Assembly: GCA_041563475.1 (NCBI GenBank)
Contig: JBFFMY010000059.1
Span: 1-16,359, forward strand
Source: CAJXZP01 sp041563475
GTDB lineage: Bacteria > Bacteroidota > Bacteroidia > Flavobacteriales_G > Salibacteraceae
Direction of reading: 5' to 3'
DNA length: 16,359 nucleotides
The notes under the pieces were generated by a model, which worked only from the letters and a program-made list of their open reading frames with translations, searched no databases and was not told the origin of the DNA. Positions 1 to 5,402 of the stretch are shown piece by piece; the first letter of the stretch is position 1; every line of letters begins with the position of its first letter. Position numbers and translations under genes: made by a program.

Positions 1-495
1 AATGAAAAAGAACAACGCGGAATTTTAGCGCATGCTACCCTTTCACATACGTATGAAGAAGCCGATTATTTATACTTAGTTAAATCAAATTTCCCGGGTT
101 CCGATGATCGTATTCGATACATAAAAATTAAGGGTCGTAAGATTTATGAGTATGCTTTAACCCATGTGCCGTTGGCCATGAAAGATTGTGCGGATGAAGC
201 GAAAATAAAAGTGAAAAACATTAAAAAAGTGCTTATTCACCAAGCCAATCATAAAATGGATGAGGCGATGATCAAGCGATTTTTCGAATTGTATGGTGAA
301 ACCGAAATTCCAGAAGATATTATGCCCATGACCATCAATAAATTGGGAAATAGCAGTGTGGCAACCATACCTACTTTATTGGATTTAATCTTAAAACTCA
401 AATTGGAAGGTCACTCGATTGTGCCAAACGATGAAATTATTTTTGCCTCCGTTGGTGCCGGTATGAACATAAATGCCATTGCATATCGGGTGTAA
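1..495 (+). CDS. 3-oxoacyl-ACP synthase III (FabH-like), C-terminal part
   Basis: This is the last 164 codons of a ketoacyl-ACP synthase III. The frame is open from the first base, so the 5' end and the active-site Cys region lie outside the window. Enzymes of this family start fatty acid (or related polyketide-like) chains by condensing an acyl-CoA with malonyl-ACP in the cytoplasm. The visible part carries two of the three catalytic residues in family context: His in IHQAN (about visible residue 80) and Asn in the LGNSSVATIP segment (about residue 117). It ends with the usual glycine-rich GAGMNINAIAYR stretch. A start at the internal ATG at 166 is rejected because homologous sequence continues upstream without a break. 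Bacteroidota carry several FabH paralogues, so this need not be the housekeeping enzyme. A possible terminator follows. Confidence 0.9.
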   Translation, partial: NEKEQRGILAHATLSHTYEEADYLYLVKSNFPGSDDRIRYIKIKGRKIYEYALTHVPLAMKDCADEAKIKVKNIKKVLIHQANHKMDEAMIKRFFELYGETEIPEDIMPMTINKLGNSSVATIPTLLDLILKLKLEGHSIVPNDEIIFASVGAGMNINAIAYRV

Positions 496-524
496 TTGAA
501 TTTGATTACCTAAACCTGTTTCTA

Positions 525-562
525 ACCCCGCCAGGTCCCGATAGCTATCGGGACGAACCTGG
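525..562 (-). repeat. tRNA-Arg 3'-half relic carrying an 18-bp palindrome in the T loop
   Basis: On the minus strand this reads as the T arm and 3' acceptor strand of the neighbouring intact tRNA-Arg: CCAGGTTCG, then the palindrome TCCCGATAGCTATCGGGA (536-553), then CCTGGCGGGGTT. In the intact gene the T loop is TTCGATT. Here its last three bases (ATT) are replaced by the 18-bp palindrome, while both T-stem strands remain. Similarity to the tRNA ends at the T stem, so no 5' half is present and it cannot be a working tRNA. Confidence 0.7.
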
Positions 563-583
563 GCCAGGTTTTTAAATCTTTTT
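556..583 (+). terminator. possible terminator of the FabH-like gene
   Basis: AACCTGG and CCAGGTT form an inverted repeat separated by one base, so the real loop must open to a few bases. It is followed by TTTAAATCTTTTT. It lies about 60 bases after the FabH-like stop and reads on the plus strand. The CCAGG/CCTGG bases are partly inherited from the broken tRNA half-copy just before it, so the fold may be accidental. Confidence 0.35.
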
Positions 584-586
584 AGT

Positions 587-657
587 AGCCCCGCCAGGAA
601 TCGAACCTGGATCCTAGGTACCGGAAACCTATATACTATCCATTGTACTACGGAGCC
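587..657 (-). tRNA. tRNA-Arg (anticodon CCG)
   Basis: This is a complete 71-nt cloverleaf on the minus strand. The acceptor strands GGCTCCG and CGGGGCT pair with wobbles. The D stem is GTAC/GTAT. The anticodon stem TAGGT/ACCTA encloses the loop TTCCGGT, which puts CCG at the anticodon (plus positions 622-624). The variable loop is short, and the T stem CCAGG/CCTGG encloses TTCGATT. CCA is not encoded. Broken copies of its 3' half (525-562) and 5' half (689-737) flank it on either side. Confidence 0.93.
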
Positions 658-688
658 TTTACTTTTTCAAAATGTCATTTATAGGGAT

Positions 689-737
689 GAAACCTATATA
701 CTATCCTCCCGATTGTTATCGGGAGTACTACGGAGCC
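689..737 (-). repeat. tRNA-Arg 5'-half relic carrying a palindrome in the D loop
   Basis: On the minus strand this starts as the tRNA-Arg does (GGCTCCGTAGTAC), is interrupted by the palindrome TCCCGATAACAATCGGGA (707-724), and resumes with GGATAGTATATAGGTTTC before similarity stops near the anticodon loop. The 12 and 17 bases flanking the insert are identical to the intact tRNA-Arg at 646-657 and 624-640. Relative to that gene, AAT of the D loop is replaced by the palindrome. No 3' half follows, so this is not a functional tRNA. Confidence 0.75.
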
Positions 738-832
738 AAAAATTACCAAAATCATGTTTGACTTGCTGGGCGCAAAAGTATTATTCTAAATAGAATTTCA
801 AGGTACTCTAGGGTGTTGAATGCAAAATGATT

Positions 833-1222
833 TTAATTCCAGGAGCTCTTATACTTTAAATCGAAATCATACAGTAACGCAGAATCATTCTCCACTAATT
901 CAATATTGTAATGCTTGCAATTTTTTGCTTCAAAGTTTTTGGTGCGGCTTAGGGTAACTAAAGGATTATATTCTTTGGCTTTAACGGTCACCTTTGTTTC
1001 ATGCACCGTATAGGATACCGATTCTCCATATTCTAATACTTCGGTGTAAACGGTATCACCAATTACATCTACCTCCACCTCCATTTTAAACCCGCATTTA
1101 TTATACACATACACGCGGGGGGCCGTTCCGTCACAATCACGTTGACATGAAAAAAGGGTTAACACAAAAAGCATTACCCCGGCAGCAATTAGTTTCGATA
1201 AAAAAGTAAAGTTTGATTTCAT
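833..1222 (-). CDS. small predicted lipoprotein, unknown function
   Basis: This encodes a 129-residue protein of no family I recognise. The N-terminus is a classic type II signal: MKSNFTFLSK, a hydrophobic stretch, then the lipobox LFSC with the lipidated Cys at about residue 26. The protein should therefore be anchored on the periplasmic or outer face of the envelope. The mature part has three further Cys (C30, one near residue 43 and one near residue 102), which could form disulfides, and alternating hydrophobic/charged segments that suggest a small beta-rich domain. The start at 1222 is chosen because it precedes the signal peptide directly. No Shine-Dalgarno is seen, which is usual in Bacteroidota. 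It stands alone between the tRNA-Arg cluster and a gene-free stretch. No partner gene is evident. Confidence 0.8.
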   Translation of the reverse strand: MKSNFTFLSKLIAAGVMLFVLTLFSCQRDCDGTAPRVYVYNKCGFKMEVEVDVIGDTVYTEVLEYGESVSYTVHETKVTVKAKEYNPLVTLSRTKNFEAKNCKHYNIELVENDSALLYDFDLKYKSSWN

Positions 1223-1439
1223 ACCATTGAATTTGTTGCGCTAAAACAGATTTCGTGCCAAGATAGGAAAGTTAAAAATAATTTTGATTTTACCCTTGGG
1301 TAATTTATTAACCAGGAATATTTGAAGAACTATAGTTCCTCTTACCTCTCCAAAAGCACACCAATTGCCCTACCTCTAAAACCTAGCCTAAACTACGGGT
1401 ATCTCGGGGGTGGGGAAGGTCTATTTTGTAATAAAAAAG

Positions 1440-1475
1440 GGTCCCGATAGCTATCGGGACGAACCGATGACCTCT
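1440..1475 (-). repeat. third palindrome copy, fused to a tRNA T-arm-like sequence
   Basis: The palindrome TCCCGATAGCTATCGGGA lies at 1442-1459 and is identical to the copy at 536-553. On the minus strand it is preceded by GAGGTCATCGGTTCG, which looks like the variable loop, 5' T stem and start of the T loop of a tRNA. After the palindrome only CCC remains before a T run, so the 3' T stem and acceptor are lost. The shared GGTTCG...ACC flanks with copy one suggest the same type of insertion, but this tRNA match is short. Confidence 0.5.
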
Positions 1476-1487
1476 AATTTTTTTTAC

Positions 1488-1527
1488 ATAAAAAAAAGCG
1501 CCTGCGGTGGAAGCCTACAGACGCTTT
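1488..1527 (-). terminator. rho-independent terminator on the minus strand
   Basis: Read on the minus strand, AAAGCG-T-CTG-T-(A)GG pairs with CC-G-CAG-G-CGCTTT around the loop CTTCCA, and a run of T follows directly. The two G-U pairs of the minus-strand RNA would be C-A mismatches on the plus strand, which fixes the orientation. It lies about 55 bases beyond the 3' end of the tRNA-Ala half at 1583 and probably served the original tRNA transcript. Confidence 0.7.
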
Positions 1528-1582
1528 AAAGTTTTGAATCTAAATAACTGACAATAAACGAAATATCGTCTCGGATTCAAAG

Positions 1583-1628
1583 TGGAGAATAAGGGAGTCG
1601 AACCCTTGACCTCTTGACTGCCAGTCAA
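1583..1628 (-). other. tRNA-Ala(GGC) 3' half, probable att site of the integrative element
   Basis: On the minus strand the sequence runs from an anticodon loop CTGGCAG (U33, anticodon GGC), through the anticodon 3' stem TCAAG, variable loop, T arm AAGGG-TTCGACT-CCCTT and acceptor strand ATTCTCC, to discriminator A. The acceptor strand places U at position 70, as needed for the G3:U70 identity pair of tRNA-Ala. Upstream of the anticodon stem similarity to a tRNA stops: no D arm or 5' acceptor is present. A tRNA 3' half next to a tyrosine integrase gene is the usual footprint of integration. A minus-strand terminator follows it. Confidence 0.65.
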
Positions 1629-1675
1629 AATAATTCACTTGTTCATTTTTATAAACTTAACCTCTAAACCTTACA

Positions 1676-1707
1676 AAACCTACTATTTAATACGTATTAA
1701 CAGGTTT
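1676..1707. promoter_or_regulatory. extended dyad upstream of the integrase gene
   Basis: A perfect 14-bp palindrome TTAATACGTATTAA (1687-1700) is nested inside outer inverted arms AAACCT and AGGTTT (about 1676-1681 and 1702-1707). It lies between the att-like tRNA half and the integrase gene. It could be a regulator or recombination-protein binding site. Nothing else shows which. Confidence 0.35.
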
Positions 1708-1751
1708 GGAATAATATAATATTTATTGATTTTTATAAGTTTTATACGATT

Positions 1752-1787
1752 ATTATGCAAATCATTATGCAAATGGATAGATTTGCA
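1752..1787 (+). promoter_or_regulatory. repeats over the integrase promoter
   Basis: ATTATGCAAAT occurs twice (1752-1762 and 1764-1774), 12 bp apart, and its inverted half ATTTGCA follows at 1781-1787. The inverted half overlaps a perfect TAnnTTTG-type -7 box, TAGATTTG, at 1778-1785. That places the likely transcription start only about 10 bases before the integrase ATG at 1803. No good -33 TTG is present at the expected distance. The repeats could be binding sites for the integrase, the excisionase-like protein or another regulator. Confidence 0.45.
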
Positions 1788-1802
1788 CAAAACTAATTTG
1801 TC

Positions 1803-3047
1803 ATGGGTTTCAAAATTTCTCTCTATTTAGATACACGTAGGAAAAAAGACTCTGGAGTATATCCTTTAAAACTTCAGGCGTATGATTCAGATACTCGTAA
1901 ACAAAAGTTTATCCCTACAATATTTGAATTTACTGAAGAAGAGTTTCAAGCCATTTGGAAAAGTGAAAAACCCAGTAATGCGTTCAAAAAAATGAGAGCT
2001 GAACTGGAAGAATTAATACATCATTCAGAATCCGTAGCAGAAAAAATTGAACCATTTAATTTAGAGAAGTTCAAAACGAGAGTTGCTCAAAAATCTAACG
2101 TTGGAAAATCGGTGTTGTTCCATTATGAACAAAAAATCAAAGAACTAACCGACTTAGAACGATTCAGTTCAAAATCTGGCTATGAATACAGTAAAAAATC
2201 ACTGTCTGAATACTCTGACTATAAGGGGAAATCTTTCACTCAACTAAATTTTTCAGACATCACACCAAATTGGCTGGATGGCTATCAAGAATACATGGAT
2301 AATAATGGAAAGTCTAAAACTACCATTGGAATGTACCTACGTCCATTGAAAGCCATTTTCAATAGAGCAATTGACTCTGGAGATATTAGCAGAGAAATTT
2401 ATCCTTTTGGAAATAAAAAGAAGAATAAATACCAAATCCCAACTGGCACTAAAACAAAGAAAGCCCTCACAAAAAAACAGTTGGGTATTCTGTTCAAATC
2501 CAACCCAGACTCACCTCATCAATTAAAGGCGAAGGAATTTTGGCTGTTCTCATATGCATGTAACGGAATGAACATTAAAGACATTGCCCTACTCACCTAT
2601 AAAGATTTGAAAAAAGACCACTTCAATTTTTTTAGGGCGAAAACGAAAAACTCTTCAACTTCTGGAAAATCTATTTCTGTATATCTTAACGATTACACAT
2701 CCAGAATCATCAACACCTACGGAAACGAAAAGATAGAAAGCAATTACATATTTCCTATTCTTCAAAAGGGGAGCACGAAAGAACAACAACAAAAAGATAT
2801 TGGTAATTTCGTGAAATTCATAAACCAACACATTAAAAAACTTGCAAAAGACCTTGAATTACCAGAAGAAATATCCACCTATTGGGCAAGGCATTCCTTT
2901 GCAACTAATTCATTAAGAAATGGTGCGTCTATGCCGTTTATTCAAGAAAGTTTAGGGCATGGCGACATGAAAACAACAATGAACTATTTTGCAGGCTTTG
3001 AAGATGAAACCAAAAAGGACTTTGCAGCAACCCTAATGAATTTTTAA
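1803..3047 (+). CDS. tyrosine recombinase / integrase of the Bacteroidota SAM-like type
   Basis: This 414-residue site-specific recombinase presumably integrates and excises the element at the tRNA-Ala-like site. Residues about 1-95 form an Arm-DNA-binding domain, 100-205 a SAM-like core-binding domain, and 220-414 the catalytic domain. Visible catalytic residues are Arg363 in YWARHSF, His386 in LGHGD and the nucleophile Tyr395 in MNYFAGF; Lys280 or Lys282 is the likely beta-strand lysine. The first catalytic Arg is replaced by Asn254 (ACNGMNIKD) and the HxxR His by Tyr360. To my knowledge such replacements are common in integrases of this phylum, so they do not mark a dead gene. The start at 1803 gives the complete N-terminal domain. 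The next gene begins one base after its stop. Confidence 0.93.
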   Translation: MGFKISLYLDTRRKKDSGVYPLKLQAYDSDTRKQKFIPTIFEFTEEEFQAIWKSEKPSNAFKKMRAELEELIHHSESVAEKIEPFNLEKFKTRVAQKSNVGKSVLFHYEQKIKELTDLERFSSKSGYEYSKKSLSEYSDYKGKSFTQLNFSDITPNWLDGYQEYMDNNGKSKTTIGMYLRPLKAIFNRAIDSGDISREIYPFGNKKKNKYQIPTGTKTKKALTKKQLGILFKSNPDSPHQLKAKEFWLFSYACNGMNIKDIALLTYKDLKKDHFNFFRAKTKNSSTSGKSISVYLNDYTSRIINTYGNEKIESNYIFPILQKGSTKEQQQKDIGNFVKFINQHIKKLAKDLELPEEISTYWARHSFATNSLRNGASMPFIQESLGHGDMKTTMNYFAGFEDETKKDFAATLMNF

Positions 3048-3048
3048 A

Positions 3049-4032
3049 ATGAGCAAGAATCAGAAAAAGACTATGTCCTTTCCTATGAATGCAAAGGAGG
3101 ATTTAATTGAGCTTCAAAAACAGGCTGAAGAAGAAAACAAATACATCAGCCCTTTTCAAAACTTAATCACATTTTATAATACAGCCAGTAAGCCAGAAGT
3201 CTGGTTTAGCATTAATATTCTTTTAGACCTTAAAAACCCTATACAAGACTTAATTGATGAATTTAAAGAGAACAATGAAATTGTAAAAGGTGAATATTCA
3301 ATTATCCCAAATGGGATAAAAAAAGAGCTTCTTGAAATCTGCAGTGAGATTATTAATTCTGGCCGAAAGGAGAAAGAAGAAAAGCGGCAGTTGATTATTG
3401 TTGAGCTTCAGGAAAAATTAGATTCTGTTCATATTACAAAAAGAGTTCAACTAATGAAAACAGTTGAACTTCTCCTTCATGAGTATTTTAATGGTAGAAT
3501 TTATGACCTTTGGAACAACCTTAACAACCTTTTCACAGACTCAGATTCAACTGAAATGAAAAGGTCTCTGGAAAAGAACACCAATAAAACTCTAATAGAA
3601 GAAACAATCAAAAAAACGTTAAATTCATTTGACAACAACCCAAGGAAACAAAAAATCATCGAGAACAAAAACAAAAAACATTCTCATAATTTTGATGCAA
3701 AAACTTCTTCAATTAGTGATATATTTCATGATGAAGACTATCAAAAATATTTGAATCCATTAACTCAAATTAACAAACCCTTATTAAGCCTTAAAGGAAC
3801 CACTTATAATTTCATTGGCAATCAAAAAAATGAAAGAGGTATTGTAGGACAGTGGGTTTGGTTGTTAAAATCCAAGGGCCTGATTAAAGAATTGAATCGT
3901 GAGAAAATAGCAGAAATACTATCACAAAACATTAATAATTACTCAGTTGGAGGTGTTGTCCTTCAAGACGAATCAAAAGGATTCATAAAGATTAAACAAG
4001 ATTTACTTAACTTGTTAGATAGCGTCATATAA
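3049..4032 (+). CDS. unknown protein encoded directly after the integrase
   Basis: This encodes a 327-residue, highly charged and Lys/Glu/Asn-rich soluble protein with no signal peptide or membrane segment. I do not recognise a named family. Residues about 80-190 look largely helical, and 195-240 are low-complexity and polar. The C-terminal 90 residues are more structured, with the segment VGQWVWLLKSKGLIKELNR that resembles a small winged-helix or HTH-like accessory domain; this is inference from pattern only. One base separates its ATG from the integrase stop, so the two are co-transcribed and probably translationally coupled. That position suggests a role in integration, excision or element regulation. 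A 51-bp gap then precedes the HTH gene. Confidence 0.75.
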   Translation: MSKNQKKTMSFPMNAKEDLIELQKQAEEENKYISPFQNLITFYNTASKPEVWFSINILLDLKNPIQDLIDEFKENNEIVKGEYSIIPNGIKKELLEICSEIINSGRKEKEEKRQLIIVELQEKLDSVHITKRVQLMKTVELLLHEYFNGRIYDLWNNLNNLFTDSDSTEMKRSLEKNTNKTLIEETIKKTLNSFDNNPRKQKIIENKNKKHSHNFDAKTSSISDIFHDEDYQKYLNPLTQINKPLLSLKGTTYNFIGNQKNERGIVGQWVWLLKSKGLIKELNREKIAEILSQNINNYSVGGVVLQDESKGFIKIKQDLLNLLDSVI

Positions 4033-4083
4033 AGTCAGATAGCAGATGGTTCTTTCGCATTGTATCAATAAAAATACAGTGTT

Positions 4084-4416
4084 ATGGACAATTTATCATT
4101 TGAAAAACTGCCTCATGCAGTAAGTGCAATCAACGAAAAATTAGAGAAGATTGAACAACTTCTCGCTAATCAAAAAAACTTTCAAAAGGAAGAGGAAGAT
4201 AGATTACTTAGACCAACAGAAGCCGCCCAATTCTTGGATATGGCAAAAGCAACCTTATACTCTAAAGTAAGCCGAAAGGAAGTGCCGTTTATGAAACGTG
4301 GTGGCCAATTATGGTTTTCAACTAAGGATTTATCAGACTGGATTCGTAGCGGAAAACCGCAAAAAGAAACTATTTCAGCACATACTTTTATTAAAACCAA
4401 AGGAGGCAAAAAATGA
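4084..4416 (+). CDS. HTH DNA-binding protein, excisionase-like (MerR-type fold)
   Basis: This encodes 110 residues. Residues about 12-38 are heptad-rich (INEKLEKIEQLLANQ) and probably form a dimerising coiled coil. Residues about 42-90 form the helix-turn-helix/winged fold of the excisionase (Xis) and MerR-like family, with the characteristic LLRPTEAAQFLDMAKATLY helix pair and the wing RGGQLWFSTKDLSDWI. Such proteins bind next to att sites and favour excision, or act as regulators of element genes. The last residues are basic (KTKGGKK). The final codon and stop overlap the next start (ATGA), so it is coupled to the VirE-N gene. Confidence 0.88.
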   Translation: MDNLSFEKLPHAVSAINEKLEKIEQLLANQKNFQKEEEDRLLRPTEAAQFLDMAKATLYSKVSRKEVPFMKRGGQLWFSTKDLSDWIRSGKPQKETISAHTFIKTKGGKK

Positions 4417-5402
4417 TTCCAAGGATTATGTCTACAAATGAAGGGGGAAATATCCAAAATAGGGAGAATTCAAAATCCAATTTCCCATTACCAATGAATG
4501 ATGATTCGCTGTTTCATTATTATGATGCAAACATATATTCAACAAGTGCAAAAGGCACTTTAAAGATCACGACTCTTCTTCGTGCAATACAACAACCAAA
4601 ACCGTTAATTCTCAACAAAATAATGCAAATCAGAGAAACGCATGAAAAAGAGGAACGGGACCGTTTAAAGAAGGAATTATTCTTTTTTGTACCATGTTGC
4701 CTCACCGATAAAAATAACAGGGGATATAATAATATTATAAGCTTTACAGGCTGGATGTTATTAGATTTTGACGGAATTGAAAACGAAAGCATAGCAACAA
4801 AGTTTAAAGAATATATTTTTAAGAAGTATGACTTTATAATGTCCGCTTGGTTATCAAGTAGTGGTTTAGGTGTAAGAGCTTTCGTGAAAATTCCTATCGT
4901 GCAAAACGTTGATGAGTTTAAGAGACTATACTGGGGGTTGGTTACAAAGGAAATGGGTCAATACGGTTCACTTCAAAAAACATGGTGTGATGATAGTATG
5001 CAGAAACCTACACAACCTCTTTTTTACTCTTATGATAAGAATATCCTATTTCGACCAGATTACACCATTTGGGATACCGGGAGCGAAAACCCAAGTCGGG
5101 CCAAAGCACCCACCACTGCAAGAACTACCAGGCAGAGGTATTTAATAACGGAAACTCAAATAACAGCTAATATTAGAAAGGCAATGAACAAAATAATTGA
5201 TAACGGACACCCACAAGTGTTAAAAGCGGCTTTCGCACTTGGAGGTTATGTATGTCAAAACAAAATAAACTTTGATGATGCAGAATACCTTTTGCATACA
5301 CTAATTGAAAACAATCAATATTTAGGAAAAGGGATAGCAGGGTATAAAAAAACAGCTTCCCAAGCATTAATCGCAGGACAAAATTACGTGTATGAAGAAT
5401 GA
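4413..5402 (+). CDS. VirE-N (BT4734-like) primase-related protein
   Basis: This 329-residue protein resembles the VirE N-terminal / BT4734-like family, which is thought to be related to archaeo-eukaryotic primases and is carried by integrative elements in Bacteroidota. Visible motifs are the acidic pair D118-F-D120 in MLLDFDGIEN, the SSSGLG turn at about 148-152, and a third acidic cluster WCDDSMQKP at about 191-198, followed by a FYSYD strand. These fit the order of primase catalytic motifs, but activity is inferred. The start at 4413 overlaps the stop of the HTH gene by 4 bp; an ATG at 4428 is an alternative. The 3' end overlaps the VirE-C gene by 11 bp, so the two halves are made together. 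Confidence 0.82.
   Translation: MIPRIMSTNEGGNIQNRENSKSNFPLPMNDDSLFHYYDANIYSTSAKGTLKITTLLRAIQQPKPLILNKIMQIRETHEKEERDRLKKELFFFVPCCLTDKNNRGYNNIISFTGWMLLDFDGIENESIATKFKEYIFKKYDFIMSAWLSSSGLGVRAFVKIPIVQNVDEFKRLYWGLVTKEMGQYGSLQKTWCDDSMQKPTQPLFYSYDKNILFRPDYTIWDTGSENPSRAKAPTTARTTRQRYLITETQITANIRKAMNKIIDNGHPQVLKAAFALGGYVCQNKINFDDAEYLLHTLIENNQYLGKGIAGYKKTASQALIAGQNYVYEE

Larger units (their letters stand above)
1223..1582. other. gene-free stretch with palindrome and terminator
   Basis: I see no credible coding frame in these 360 bases. They contain the leader of the lipoprotein gene (a TATCTTGG sequence on the minus strand at 1258-1265 only loosely resembles a -7 box), the third copy of the 18-bp palindrome, and a minus-strand terminator that lies just downstream of the tRNA-Ala fragment. 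This is the last host-like DNA before the integrative element. Confidence 0.6.

Noticed and set aside
166..495. A separate 109-residue gene starting at 166
   Set aside because: The same frame is open to base 1 with FabH-like sequence, so this ATG is internal.
525..737. The two tRNA-Arg-like half sequences as extra tRNA genes
   Set aside because: Each has only one half of the cloverleaf and an 18-bp insert in a loop.
536..1459. The three palindromes as a CRISPR array
   Set aside because: Only three copies with irregular spacing of 171 and 735 bases and no cas genes; they lie in tRNA-like remnants.
4182..4457. Minus-strand frame of 91 codons opposite the HTH gene
   Set aside because: It is the shadow of a well-supported plus-strand HTH gene and shows no protein features of its own. 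The same applies to the minus-strand frames at 4520-4792, 5173-5367 and 6588-6828.
4909..5145. Plus-strand frame of 78 codons inside the VirE-N gene
   Set aside because: It overlaps a gene with conserved motifs in another frame and has no recognisable features.
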